From Cohaesibacteraceae bacterium (GTDB taxonomy: Bacteria > Pseudomonadota > Alphaproteobacteria > Rhizobiales > Cohaesibacteraceae), in NCBI GenBank assembly GCA_016764535.1, contig JAESRR010000013.1:1-9483 (forward strand): 9,483 nt of DNA, read 5' to 3'. A program made the translations under genes and the position numbers. The notes beneath the pieces are model-generated. The model had not been told where the DNA came from, made no database searches, and worked only from the letters and a program-made list of their open reading frames with translations. How positions within the stretch are numbered: the first letter of the stretch is position 1; each line of letters begins with the position of its first letter. Positions 1 through 6,626 of this stretch are shown one piece after another.

Positions 1-160
1 GATCGAGGCCACGCAATTGGCCGAGCGCGATGTGCCAGATTATGTGGATGCGGATCATTCTAAAATGTCTGCCACATTTGTTCGCACGCCGAGCTTTAGC
101 GATGTGCCATATCCGGTGATGATGGAACCAAACCTTGTAGTGGAATATTATTCCCGATAG
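1..160 (+). CDS. rpsD: 30S ribosomal protein S4, C-terminal end (5' part outside window)
   Basis: The open frame enters the window in frame 2 and stops at TAG 158-160, leaving the last 52 residues. The tail, with AERDVPDY, a KMSATFVR stretch, [10 protein letters not shown] and a final NLVVEYYSR, matches the end of alphaproteobacterial S4. S4 is a primary 16S rRNA-binding protein that starts assembly of the small subunit body; in several bacteria it also represses its own operon. The S4 RNA-binding domain and the N-terminus lie outside the window. A strong terminator follows 25 bases after the stop, so transcription is expected to end here. The identification rests on remembered family sequence, but the C-terminal motif is distinctive. 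Confidence 0.9.
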   Translation, partial: IEATQLAERDVPDYVDADHSKMSATFVRTPSFSDVPYPVMMEPNLVVEYYSR

Positions 161-184
161 TCGTGGATTGATATTTGAATTATT

Positions 185-213
185 GGCCGCCCGGTTTGGG
201 CGGCCTTTTTTTT
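185..213 (+). terminator. Rho-independent terminator after rpsD
   Basis: A perfect 8-bp G+C-rich stem pairs GGCCGCCC (185-192) with GGGCGGCC (198-205) around the 5-base loop GGTTT, followed directly by eight T (206-213). This is a textbook intrinsic terminator and separates rpsD from ttcA. Confidence 0.95.
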
Positions 214-260
214 GGCCTTTGCTGTTGCCATAATCAAGTCCAGAATGTGACTGGCCAAAA

Positions 261-266
261 TATAAC
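261..266 (+). promoter_or_regulatory. Possible -10 element for ttcA
   Basis: TATAAC lies 24 bases before the ttcA ATG and matches five of six bases of the sigma-70 -10 consensus. No good -35 hexamer is found 16-18 bases upstream. A promoter is expected here because the rpsD terminator lies just upstream, but the exact site is uncertain. Confidence 0.3.
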
Positions 267-290
267 ATCCAGGTAAAACGGGTTGTCTCC

Positions 291-1241
291 ATGTTAGAAA
301 ATTCTGTTGAATATCAGGAAGCGGTTGATTCACCTACTGCTGATAATTGTCATCCAATGTTCCGTTCAGCACCTTCAGGTACTGGATTTAAGAAGTTACG
401 CAAGAGGTTGATAAAACAGGTCCGTGAGGCACTTGATGATTTTGGTATGGTCACCCCTGGAGACAAATGGCTTGTATGTTTGTCGGGGGGTAAAGACTCC
501 TACGCATTACTCGCACTGCTACTGGATTTGCAATGGCGGGGTATGCTTCCAGTCGAACTGCTTGCAATGAACCTTGATCAGAAACAGCCAGGATTTCCAA
601 CCGAAGTATTGCCGGACTGGTTTGAAGAAAACAATATTCCGTACCATATTGAAGTTCGGGATACCTATTCAGTTGTTATGGATAAAGTGCCTGCCGGGAA
701 AACCTATTGTTCTTTATGCTCGCGTCTGCGGCGTGGTAATCTTTATCGCGTCGCTAAAGAGAAAAATTGCAGCTCGGTTGTTCTGGGCCATCACCGTGAC
801 GATGCTCTTGAGACTTTTTTTCTCAATTTGTTTTTTGGTGGACGTCTGGCAGCAATGGCTCCCAAACTAAAAAACGAAGAAGGAGACAGACTGGTTTTAC
901 GGCCCTTGATTTATTGTTCAGAGCATGACCTGGACAAGTTTGCGCAAGCAATGAAGTTTCCTATTATACCTTGTGATTTGTGTGGTTCTCAGGATGGTTT
1001 GCAGCGTCAACAAATGAAACGTATGCTGGACCAATGGGAAACTGAAACACCTGGCCGGAAGCAGATTATATTTCGTGCTTTAACCAACACCAGACCGGCA
1101 CATTTGCTGGATTCTTCGCTATTTGATTTTAATAGCCTCAAGCTGGATGACAATGGTGTCCACACCGATGGAGAAGCGGAAGAAGAATGTGAGGCGGCTA
1201 AAGCATTAAATGACAGGATGTTCCACACACCACTGCTTTAA
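291..1241 (+). CDS. ttcA: tRNA 2-thiocytidine(32) synthetase TtcA
   Basis: This protein of 316 residues is close to the usual length of about 300 for TtcA. The PP-loop ATP-binding motif SGGKDS is at residues 65-70 and a conserved GHHRDD stretch at 166-171. Two CxxC pairs, CSLC at 140-143 and CDLC at 228-231, are the family's cysteines for the iron-sulfur cluster and catalysis. TtcA adenylates C2 of cytidine 32 in some tRNAs and inserts sulfur delivered by a cysteine desulfurase, using ATP and a [4Fe-4S] cluster, in the cytoplasm. The ATG at 291 has no clear Shine-Dalgarno sequence (the nearest AGG, 271-273, is too far), and the first 30 residues are weakly family-like. Met23 (357) is an alternative start, also without a ribosome site. 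The last 30 residues are an acidic, divergent tail. It is probably a single-gene unit. Confidence 0.94.
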   Translation: MLENSVEYQEAVDSPTADNCHPMFRSAPSGTGFKKLRKRLIKQVREALDDFGMVTPGDKWLVCLSGGKDSYALLALLLDLQWRGMLPVELLAMNLDQKQPGFPTEVLPDWFEENNIPYHIEVRDTYSVVMDKVPAGKTYCSLCSRLRRGNLYRVAKEKNCSSVVLGHHRDDALETFFLNLFFGGRLAAMAPKLKNEEGDRLVLRPLIYCSEHDLDKFAQAMKFPIIPCDLCGSQDGLQRQQMKRMLDQWETETPGRKQIIFRALTNTRPAHLLDSSLFDFNSLKLDDNGVHTDGEAEEECEAAKALNDRMFHTPLL

Positions 1242-1245
1242 ACAA

Positions 1246-1271
1246 AAAGCCGGAGACTTTGCTCCGGCTTT
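1246..1271. terminator. Bidirectional terminator between ttcA and grxD
   Basis: A perfect 10-bp stem pairs AAAGCCGGAG (1246-1255) with CTCCGGCTTT (1262-1271) around a 6-base loop. A run of A on the left (1244-1248) gives a T-run on the minus strand, and TTT on the right serves the + strand. It starts just after the ttcA stop and 24 bases beyond the grxD stop, so it can serve both convergent units. Confidence 0.9.
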
Positions 1272-1294
1272 CGACATCAATTATATCACAGATA

Positions 1295-1627
1295 TCACGC
1301 GACCGTGGTCACCACGCCTTTTTCAGACATCAAAGTCTGAAGTTCCTGGGACTGGAACATTTCGCGAATAATGTCGCAGCCACCCACAAACTCACCTTTA
1401 ACGTAGAGCTGGGGAATTGTGGGCCAATTTGAAAACTCCTTGATACCCTGACGAAGCTCTTCGTTCTCAAGTACATTTATGTCTTTATATTCGGCACCGA
1501 GATAATCCATGATCTGCACGACCTGTCCAGAAAATCCACACTGTGGAAAATTGGTCGAACCTTTCATGAAAAGAACAACGTCGTTGGACTTAACCTGTTC
1601 TTCAATCCAGCTTTTGATGTCACTCAT
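1295..1627 (-). CDS. grxD: Monothiol glutaredoxin Grx4 (CGFS type)
   Basis: This 110-residue single-domain glutaredoxin is the usual length for the short CGFS class. The active site CGFS is at residues 30-33, preceded by the MKGS lysine motif (21-24). The glutathione-binding WPTIPQ with its cis-proline is at 68-73 and GGCD at 82-85. Such proteins bind a [2Fe-2S] cluster between two monomers with glutathione, or share it with a BolA partner, and pass clusters on in the cytoplasm rather than acting as general reductases. The gene follows bolA by 100 bases. The ATG at 1627 has a good ribosome site, GAAGGAAA (1632-1639). It is the last gene of the minus-strand cluster, and the shared terminator lies directly downstream. 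The function is well established for the family. Confidence 0.97.
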   Translation of the reverse strand: MSDIKSWIEEQVKSNDVVLFMKGSTNFPQCGFSGQVVQIMDYLGAEYKDINVLENEELRQGIKEFSNWPTIPQLYVKGEFVGGCDIIREMFQSQELQTLMSEKGVVTTVA

Positions 1628-1727
1628 AATATTTCCTTCAGTTCATTCGACACATGGTCGATGACCCGGTCATTTGTGATGGTTTGATGTACCGAATTGC
1701 ATTACCCGGCCATTACAAAAGATTACT

Positions 1728-1967
1728 TCATGAAGTTTCAGGTATTGATGTCTGAAGTGCAAGTGCATGGAGTTCACCACCCATATTACCTTTCAGAGCC
1801 TCATACACCATCTGATGTTGCTGTACACGTGATTTGCCCCTGAAGCTCTCCGAGACCACTTCAGCGGCGTAATGATCACCATCTCCTGCAAGATCGTGTA
1901 TCGTAACACTCGCGTCGGGCATTGCTTCAGCAATCAGAGACTTAATCTCACGTGCATCCATCGGCAT
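1728..1967 (-). CDS. bolA: BolA-family protein (BolA/IbaG type)
   Basis: This small protein of 79 residues matches the BolA fold. It has an N-terminal helix (MDAREIKSLIAEAMPD), the strand segment DLAGDGDHYAAEVVS, the signature FRGKSRVQQHQMVYEAL and a C-terminal LHALALQT. The conserved histidines of DGDHY and LHAL are candidate cluster ligands shared with the glutaredoxin encoded next. BolA proteins pair with CGFS glutaredoxins in [2Fe-2S] trafficking and iron sensing; some also bind DNA. The frame is open upstream into purL, to 2021, but the ATG at 1967 is preferred because AGAGG (1975-1979) lies 7 bases upstream and the protein then matches family length. Met at 1961 is a second possibility. 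The gap to the purL stop is 26 bases, so it is probably co-transcribed with purL. Confidence 0.95.
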   Translation of the reverse strand: MPMDAREIKSLIAEAMPDASVTIHDLAGDGDHYAAEVVSESFRGKSRVQQHQMVYEALKGNMGGELHALALQTSIPETS

Positions 1968-1974
1968 TTGTAGG

Positions 1975-1979
1975 CCTCT
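1975..1979 (-). promoter_or_regulatory. Ribosome binding site that sets the bolA start
   Basis: AGAGG on the minus strand lies 7 bases before the ATG at 1967 and 13 before the alternative ATG at 1961. It lies between the purL stop and bolA, which supports the shorter bolA frame over the 97-codon frame that overlaps purL. Confidence 0.7.
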
Positions 1980-1993
1980 TTCAAAATTCGCGG

Positions 1994-4213
1994 TTATCCT
2001 GCCATGTATGACGGGAACCATTCTTCATGCGCATTTTTTAATTGTGCAACGGATATGGTGCCAACACCAGTCACTTTCAATGTATCACCTGCGACAGTCC
2101 CCAACGGGATTACATTTACACCTGCTGTTGTCGCCATATCAGTAACAGATTGTACCTGATCTGGATGACAGGTGACAATGTAGCGTGCCTGGTCTTCTGC
2201 AAAAAGAGCAATGTGTGCATCTTCATCTCCAAGATCAACTACGCAACCTTTCCCCGAGCTCACACACATATCGGCAAGAGCAAGGCCAAGACCTCCTTGT
2301 GAGATGTCATGGCAGGCATTGATTTGGCGGTTCAGAATAATTGATCGGATGTAATCACCATTTGATTTTTCTTTTGCCAGGTCCACCGGTGGAGGTGAAC
2401 CTTCTTCGCGATCAAAAAAATGCTGGAGGTAAACGCTTTGTCCCATCTCGTTGCCGTGGCCACCAACCAACAAAACAACATCATTCCGGTTTTTGAACGG
2501 AATGGTCATTGCCAGGCTAACATCGGTCAGAAGCCCTACGCCGCCGATTGCGGGAGTGGGTAAGATAGCTTCTCCATTGGTCTCGTTATAGAGGGAGACA
2601 TTGCCCGACACGATCGGAAATTCAAGAGCTTTGCAGGCAGCTCCAATGCCCTTGATGCATCCAACAAACTGACCCATGATTTCCGGGCGCTCTGGATTGC
2701 CGAAATTAAGATTATCTGTAGCTGCAAGAGGTAGAGCTCCTGTTGCACTGATATTTCTCCAGCACTCTGCAACGGCCTGCTTTCCACCTTCAAAAGGGTC
2801 GGCCTTGCAATATCGTGGTGTCACATCAACAGAGAATGCCAGTCCTTTTTGGGTAGGTAAATGTTTCCGGCGACCTGTTTCATCCAAAACACGAATGACA
2901 CCGGCATCTCCACCTGGACCCTGTTTGGTATTCCCCTGAATTAGCGTGTCGTATTGTTCATATACCCAGCGTCGGGAGCACTGATTTGGGGATCCCATAA
3001 GTTCCGCGAGGGCTTCTACCGGGTTTTGCAGGACCGGAATATCCGCAGGTTTTATCCTGATTGATGCAGGCGTTTCAAGCCACGGGCGGTCGTATTCCGG
3101 TGCTTCGTCTCCCAGGTCCTTGATCGGGAGGTCAGCTACTTTTTCACCCTTATGGAAAACCTCAAAGCGTAATGTATCTGTGGTGTGACCGACGACTGCA
3201 AAATCCAGTTCCCATTTTTTGAATACTGCCTCGGCTTCTGCCTGTTTTGCAGGATTAAGCACCATAAGCATACGTTCCTGACTTTCGGAAAGCATCATCT
3301 CATAGGCAGTCATGTTGTCTTCACGCACGGGAACGAGATCCAGATCGAGGTGCACACCAAGATTTCCCTTGGCCCCCATTTCAACCGCAGAACATGTCAG
3401 ACCAGCAGCACCCATATCCTGGATGGCATTGACAGCGCCGGTTTTCATAAGTTCGAGAGTTGCTTCCAGTAGTCGCTTCTCGGTGAATGGATCGCCGACC
3501 TGCACTGTCGGGCGTTTTTCTTCTATGCTGTCGTCAAATTCAGCTGAGGCCATAGTGGCACCACCAACGCCATCCCTGCCTGTTTTAGCCCCCAGGTAGA
3601 CAATAGGCATGCCTACACCTTTTGCTTCAGACAAAAATATTTTGTCGATATCAGCAAGACCGGCAGCAAAAGCATTTACCAGACAATTACCATTATAGGA
3701 CGGATGGAATTCAACCTCCCCACCAACGGTCGGTACGCCGAAAGAATTTCCATATCCGCCAACCCCGGCAACAACACCACTGGCAACATGACGAGTTTTG
3801 GGATGGTCCGGATCACCAAAGCGCAAAGCATTCATTACCGCAATGGGTCTCGCTCCCATGGTGAAGACATCTCGAAGAATCCCGCCAACGCCCGTTGTTG
3901 CGCCCTGATAGGGCTCTATATATGACGGATGATTGTGACTCTCCATTTTAAAGATGATCGTTTCACCATCATCAATGTCAACTACACCGGCATTTTCTCC
4001 CGGTCCGTGGACAACCCTCTTGCCGGTAGTTGGAAGGGTTTTTAGCCATTTTTTTGAACTCTTGTAAGAACAGTGTTCGTTCCACATAGCGGACCAGATA
4101 CCAAGTTCGGTATATGTTGGTTCTCTACCTGTAAGTTCCAGAATGCGGGCATATTCTTCATCTGTTATGCCATGGTCTGCAATTAACTGTGGTGTAATTT
4201 CGAAATCAGTCAC
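1994..4213 (-). CDS. purL: Phosphoribosylformylglycinamidine synthase subunit PurL (small form)
   Basis: At 739 residues this is the small PurL that needs separate PurS and PurQ, not the roughly 1300-residue fused enzyme. It is the synthetase subunit of FGAM synthase, using ATP and ammonia from PurQ to convert FGAR to FGAM in cytoplasmic IMP synthesis. Visible motifs are [10 protein letters not shown] (44-53), ESHNHPS (91-97), [12 protein letters not shown] (104-115), GRDGVGGAT (212-220), QDMGAAGL (265-272), SESQERM (309-315), [10 protein letters not shown] (499-508), SGNVSLYNE (536-544) and PTPAIGGVG (552-560). These span both AIR-synthase-like halves of the protein, so it looks intact. The start is GTG at 4211-4213, overlapping the purQ TGA by four bases (GTGA), which implies translational coupling to purQ. 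bolA follows 26 bases downstream. Confidence 0.98.
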   Translation of the reverse strand: MTDFEITPQLIADHGITDEEYARILELTGREPTYTELGIWSAMWNEHCSYKSSKKWLKTLPTTGKRVVHGPGENAGVVDIDDGETIIFKMESHNHPSYIEPYQGATTGVGGILRDVFTMGARPIAVMNALRFGDPDHPKTRHVASGVVAGVGGYGNSFGVPTVGGEVEFHPSYNGNCLVNAFAAGLADIDKIFLSEAKGVGMPIVYLGAKTGRDGVGGATMASAEFDDSIEEKRPTVQVGDPFTEKRLLEATLELMKTGAVNAIQDMGAAGLTCSAVEMGAKGNLGVHLDLDLVPVREDNMTAYEMMLSESQERMLMVLNPAKQAEAEAVFKKWELDFAVVGHTTDTLRFEVFHKGEKVADLPIKDLGDEAPEYDRPWLETPASIRIKPADIPVLQNPVEALAELMGSPNQCSRRWVYEQYDTLIQGNTKQGPGGDAGVIRVLDETGRRKHLPTQKGLAFSVDVTPRYCKADPFEGGKQAVAECWRNISATGALPLAATDNLNFGNPERPEIMGQFVGCIKGIGAACKALEFPIVSGNVSLYNETNGEAILPTPAIGGVGLLTDVSLAMTIPFKNRNDVVLLVGGHGNEMGQSVYLQHFFDREEGSPPPVDLAKEKSNGDYIRSIILNRQINACHDISQGGLGLALADMCVSSGKGCVVDLGDEDAHIALFAEDQARYIVTCHPDQVQSVTDMATTAGVNVIPLGTVAGDTLKVTGVGTISVAQLKNAHEEWFPSYMAG

Positions 4214-4899
4214 GCGACATTCTCCAGCATACTTTTGAAAAGGCCCAATCCATCAGTTCCACCGTGCAGTGATTCAATCAGGTTTTCAGGATGAGGCATC
4301 ATTCCAAGGATGTTGCCACGGTCGTTTAGAATACCTGCGATGTTGTTACGGGAGCCGTTTGGATTGGATGTGTCATTTACATTGCCATTTTCATTGACAT
4401 ATCTGAATGCTACCCGATCCTGATCCTCGAGTTTTTTAAGCGTGTCCGGATCAGTGAAATAATTGCCATCATGATGTGCAATCGGGCAACGAATTACCGC
4501 GTTTTTGGCCCACGATCGGGTAAAATAAGAGTTCGTATTTTCGACCCGTAAATGTACTTCCCGACATATAAAATGTAGCCCGGCATTCCGCATCAAAGCT
4601 CCCGGTAACAACCCGGCTTCGGTCAAAATCTGGAACCCGTTACAAACACCAAGAATATTTACACCAGCCGCCGCTTTATCTCGAAGAGAAGACATAACAG
4701 GGGAACGAGCTGCAATGGCTCCCGCCCTTAAATAGTCTCCGTAGGAAAACCCGCCCGGGATTGCAATCAGATCAACATCAGGAATTTCAGTTTCCTGATG
4801 CCAGACCATAACAGGCTTGACACCGGAAACCATTTCAAGTGCGGTTGCCATATCCCGCTCACGATTTGAGCCTGGAAATACTAGAATTGCTGTTTTCAT
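4210..4899 (-). CDS. purQ: Phosphoribosylformylglycinamidine synthase subunit PurQ (glutaminase)
   Basis: This 229-residue class I glutamine amidotransferase is normal length for stand-alone PurQ. The nucleophile is Cys86 in GVCNGFQ, and the catalytic His203 and Glu205 lie in MPHPEN. The N-terminal [12 protein letters not shown] and the oxyanion segment [13 protein letters not shown] (48-60) are typical of PurQ. It hydrolyses glutamine and delivers ammonia to PurL within the PurS-PurQ-PurL complex. The ATG at 4899 gives the expected N-terminus, but no clear Shine-Dalgarno sequence precedes it. It is unusually far, 350 bases, from purS, whose product it works with; downstream it overlaps purL by four bases. 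An internal promoter or RNA processing in the gap could uncouple purQL from purCS, which is an inference. Confidence 0.98.
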   Translation of the reverse strand: MKTAILVFPGSNRERDMATALEMVSGVKPVMVWHQETEIPDVDLIAIPGGFSYGDYLRAGAIAARSPVMSSLRDKAAAGVNILGVCNGFQILTEAGLLPGALMRNAGLHFICREVHLRVENTNSYFTRSWAKNAVIRCPIAHHDGNYFTDPDTLKKLEDQDRVAFRYVNENGNVNDTSNPNGSRNNIAGILNDRGNILGMMPHPENLIESLHGGTDGLGLFKSMLENVA

Positions 4900-4964
4900 C
4901 GACTTGCCGGGATTTTTCCAAATGGTTCGTGGAGACAGAAATATCGCTGCCGATCATCTGGTCG

Positions 4965-4985
4965 AACCGAAATTGAAATTCGGTT
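4965..4985. repeat. Inverted repeat in the purS-purQ gap, 7-bp stem
   Basis: AACCGAA (4965-4971) pairs with TTCGGTT (4979-4985) around a 7-base A+T-rich loop. On the + strand a T-run follows (4984-4988), which resembles a weak terminator, but no + strand gene precedes it. On the minus strand it would form a small hairpin in the purQ leader, 66 bases before the ATG. Confidence 0.45.
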
Positions 4986-5031
4986 TTTGTGACCATTTTG
5001 AAAGCCTGAATAACATTTTCAAAGTGAGATG

Positions 5032-5059
5032 ATAGTACTATTCGAGCAGTTTTTGACAG
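5032..5059 (-). promoter_or_regulatory. Weak candidate promoter for purQL
   Basis: On the minus strand CTGTCA (5054-5059) and TACTAT (5032-5037) are separated by 16 bases, and each matches four of six consensus bases. TATAGT at 5123-5128 is a second possible -10 box, with a poor -35. Both lie between purS and purQ. Such matches are common by chance; the long gap is the main reason to consider them. Confidence 0.25.
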
Positions 5060-5081
5060 AATGGTAACTTTCCATAATCGC

Positions 5082-5100
5082 TGTTCGCGGATTGCGAACA
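5082..5100. repeat. 19-base inverted repeat in the purS-purQ gap
   Basis: TGTTCGC (5082-5088) and GCGAACA (5094-5100) are perfect inverted arms around GGATT. It could be an operator for a dimeric regulator or an RNA hairpin. It lies upstream of the candidate purQL promoter on the minus strand. No known regulator site is recognised. Confidence 0.5.
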
Positions 5101-5204
5101 ATCAGAGATATTGGTTGCTCAAACTATATTGTCCGCAAACATTGCCATTCAGTTTTTTCGGTCAGGTATTGGTGTTTTTGATGTTGGTTACGCGGGATGT
5201 AATC

Positions 5205-5232
5205 ATCCGGGCAAAATTCCAATTGCCCGGAT
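5205..5232 (-). repeat. Perfect 10-bp stem-loop just downstream of purS
   Basis: ATCCGGGCAA (5205-5214) pairs with TTGCCCGGAT (5223-5232) around an 8-base loop. It begins 17 bases after the purS stop in the direction of transcription. No T-run follows on the minus strand, so it is not a canonical terminator. A stabilising 3' hairpin, processing site, partial attenuator or REP-like element would all fit. Confidence 0.7.
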
Positions 5233-5249
5233 CATTTTCAGACGGAAAA

Positions 5250-5492
5250 CTAGTCCCGAATATCAATCGCGTAATTTTCTATTACTGTATTTGCGAGTAG
5301 TTTCTCGCACATTTCTGTTAATGCAGAAGTTGCTTCTGTCTCACCGGCAGCATCGATATCGATATCGATGATTTTACCTTGCCGCACTTTGTTAATTCCA
5401 GAAAAATCCAGTGCGTCCAGCGCCCCTTCAATGGCTTTGCCCTGAGGGTCAAGTACACCGGCTTTCAATGTGATGGTTATGCGTGCTTTCAT
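5250..5492 (-). CDS. purS: Phosphoribosylformylglycinamidine synthase subunit PurS
   Basis: This 80-residue protein is the usual size for PurS. It begins MKARITITLKAGVLDPQGKAIEGAL, the family's first strand and helix, and continues with the INKVRQGKIIDIDID strand. PurS is a small dimer without catalytic residues that bridges PurQ and PurL and is needed for ammonia transfer in FGAM synthase. It stops at TAG 5250-5252. The ATG at 5492 has a weak ribosome site (AGAGA, 5503-5507, 10 bases away). It lies 56 bases after purC and 350 bases before purQ, with a 10-bp stem-loop on each side (5530-5557 and 5205-5232). This arrangement could give purS its own mRNA level, which is an inference. Confidence 0.97.
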   Translation of the reverse strand: MKARITITLKAGVLDPQGKAIEGALDALDFSGINKVRQGKIIDIDIDAAGETEATSALTEMCEKLLANTVIENYAIDIRD

Positions 5493-5529
5493 AATTCAAA
5501 CGTCTCTAAATGTTTCAATGTGAGAGGTC

Positions 5530-5557
5530 GTGAAATAATCTTCTGCAATTATTTCAC
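5530..5557 (-). repeat. Perfect 10-bp stem-loop overlapping the purC stop codon
   Basis: GTGAAATAAT (5530-5539) pairs with ATTATTTCAC (5548-5557) around the 8-base loop CTTCTGCA. The arm at 5548-5557 contains the last purC codons and the TAA stop (5549-5551). The stem is A+T-rich and no T-run follows on the minus strand, so it is not a typical terminator. It lies 37 bases before the purS start. Confidence 0.65.
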
Positions 5558-6313
5558 CAGAGTAGGACCGCTGGTAGAGCGTTCCTGTGTCTCATTCAAT
5601 ATCCCTAATCGTCGAGCAACTTCCTGGTAAGCATTGAGCATGTTGCCCAAATCGTGACGGAATACATCCTTATCGAGTTTCTCATCGGTCTCGATGTCCC
5701 ACAAGCGGCAAGAATCAGGAGATATCTCATCTGCAATTACAATGCGCATGGTATCATTTTCCCACAGACGGCCGCATTCGATTTTGAAATCTACTAATCG
5801 GATACCAACGCTGAGAAAAAGGCCTGACAAGAAATCGTTGACTCGAATGGCAAGGGCCATGATGTCATCCATCTCCTGGGGGTTGGACCAACCAAAAGCA
5901 GTGACATGTTCCTCGGATACCATTGGGTCGCCCAAAGCATCATTTTTGTAATAAAATTCGATGATTGAGCGGGGTAATTGTGTACCTTCCTCAATACCAA
6001 GTCTTTTTGATATCGATCCGGCAGCGACGTTTCTAACGACAACTTCCAACGGAATAACTTCGACCTCACGTATGAGTTGTTCCCGCATGTTCAAACGCTT
6101 GATGAAATGTGTTGGAATACCAATCTTGTTTAAATTGGTGAAAATGTAATCCGAAATCCTGTTATTGAGAACGCCTTTTCCATCAATTATTTCATGTTTT
6201 TTGCCATCAAACGCTGTGGCATCATCTTTGAAATGGGCAATCAGAGTTCCAGGTTCTGGTCCTTCATAGAGGATTTTTGCCTTACCCTCGTAAATACGAC
6301 GCCGACGGTTCAT
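5549..6313 (-). CDS. purC: Phosphoribosylaminoimidazole-succinocarboxamide synthase (SAICAR synthetase)
   Basis: This 254-residue enzyme is full length. It joins CAIR and aspartate with ATP to make SAICAR in cytoplasmic IMP synthesis; its product is the substrate of PurB, encoded at the right end of the window. Motifs are [20 protein letters not shown] (3-22), the signature [14 protein letters not shown] (87-100), [11 protein letters not shown] (171-181) and [13 protein letters not shown] (194-206). The ATG at 6313 is chosen because alphaproteobacterial PurC starts at about this point with an arginine-rich N-terminus. A TTG four codons upstream (6325) is open but unlikely. No clear Shine-Dalgarno sequence is seen for either start. 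It is the first gene of the minus-strand pur cluster and divergent from the zeta gene, so a promoter should lie within 6314-6626. The purC stop codon lies inside a 10-bp stem-loop. Confidence 0.97.
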   Translation of the reverse strand: MNRRRRIYEGKAKILYEGPEPGTLIAHFKDDATAFDGKKHEIIDGKGVLNNRISDYIFTNLNKIGIPTHFIKRLNMREQLIREVEVIPLEVVVRNVAAGSISKRLGIEEGTQLPRSIIEFYYKNDALGDPMVSEEHVTAFGWSNPQEMDDIMALAIRVNDFLSGLFLSVGIRLVDFKIECGRLWENDTMRIVIADEISPDSCRLWDIETDEKLDKDVFRHDLGNMLNAYQEVARRLGILNETQERSTSGPTLVK

Positions 6314-6345
6314 TTGGATTACCAATCATTTTGAAGTGGTGCAAT

Positions 6346-6362
6346 GTCTGAACGTTTCAGAC
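6346..6362. promoter_or_regulatory. 17-base inverted repeat upstream of purC, possible operator
   Basis: GTCTGAACGTTTCAGAC has perfect 7-base arms (6346-6352 and 6356-6362) around CGT. It lies 32 bases before the purC ATG. The size and symmetry suit a dimeric repressor, and the central AACGTTT recalls LacI/PurR-family operators, although it is not the enterobacterial PUR box. It could instead form a hairpin in the purC leader. Confidence 0.5.
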
Positions 6363-6424
6363 GGTTTGCCGGATAAAACCATACAATCGAATTGCTTGTG
6401 GCGAATCCGGGTGCTTTTTCGCGG

Positions 6425-6453
6425 AACCTACTCCATAGATAGCCCCTTGACAA
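6425..6453 (-). promoter_or_regulatory. Candidate purC promoter
   Basis: On the minus strand TTGTCA (6448-6453, five of six consensus bases) and TAGGTT (6425-6430, three of six) are 17 bases apart. Transcription would start near 6418 and give a leader of about 105 bases that includes the inverted repeat at 6346-6362. The -10 match is poor. Confidence 0.3.
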
Positions 6454-6533
6454 TGTCTGCCTCAATGCACAGCTATCTTTCATGGAAACAGGATGAATTT
6501 TGCCGAATATTATTTGCCAAATCCGTGACAGGT

Positions 6534-6539
6534 TATAAT
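6534..6539 (+). promoter_or_regulatory. Candidate -10 box for the zeta subunit gene
   Basis: TATAAT is a perfect sigma-70 -10 hexamer 87 bases before the ATG. The nearest -35-like sequence, TTGCCA (6514-6519), is only 14 bases away, shorter than usual, so assignment is tentative. Confidence 0.35.
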
Positions 6540-6616
6540 TGTCCCGTTGATTTACAGTTGTTCCGGCAGTATTCAGACGAATATATTGTTCAGCCGGGTT
6601 TGTATGGAACCCTATT

Positions 6617-6621
6617 GGAGG
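6617..6621 (+). promoter_or_regulatory. Strong ribosome binding site setting the zeta gene start
   Basis: GGAGG lies 5 bases before the ATG at 6627. The reading frame is open far upstream (to 6336), so this site, together with family length, fixes the start. Confidence 0.85.
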
Positions 6622-6626
6622 CCAGT

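Larger units (their letters stand above)
4900..5249. other. Long non-coding gap between purS and purQ
   Basis: These 350 bases hold no convincing gene. The only longer frame (80 codons, minus strand, TTG start near 5101, running into purQ) has no family resemblance and no ribosome site. The gap contains three inverted repeats (5205-5232, 5082-5100 and 4965-4985) and weak promoter-like hexamers on the minus strand. It most likely carries regulatory or mRNA-processing signals, or is relic sequence. Confidence 0.75.
6314..6626. other. Divergent regulatory region between purC and the zeta subunit gene
   Basis: These 313 bases separate the divergent starts and should hold promoters for both. I see a 17-base inverted repeat near purC (6346-6362), a candidate purC promoter (6425-6453), a TATAAT on the + strand (6534-6539) and a TTGACA on the + strand (6447-6452) without a well-spaced -10. 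The + strand frame of the zeta gene is open back to 6336, and a minus-strand frame runs to just before purC, but neither extension resembles a protein. Confidence 0.7.

Noticed and set aside
1661..1673. Short inverted repeat ATGAC-CCG-GTCAT between bolA and grxD
   Set aside because: The 5-bp stem is too short to support a regulatory claim.
1968..2021. Longer bolA start overlapping the purL end
   Set aside because: The extra 18 residues are not family-like, and AGAGG places the start at 1967.
4859..5101. 80-codon minus-strand frame in the purS-purQ gap overlapping the purQ start
   Set aside because: It starts with TTG, has no ribosome site, overlaps purQ in another frame, has an inverted repeat at its start and resembles no family I know.
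5205..5232. Reading the stem-loop after purS as a rho-independent terminator
   Set aside because: No T-run follows on the minus strand; the next bases are GATTACATCC, so termination is not supported.
6336..6626. 97-codon in-frame N-terminal extension of the zeta subunit
   Set aside because: DUF1476 proteins are about 105 residues, the strong GGAGG sits directly before the ATG at 6627, and the extension has no protein-like pattern.
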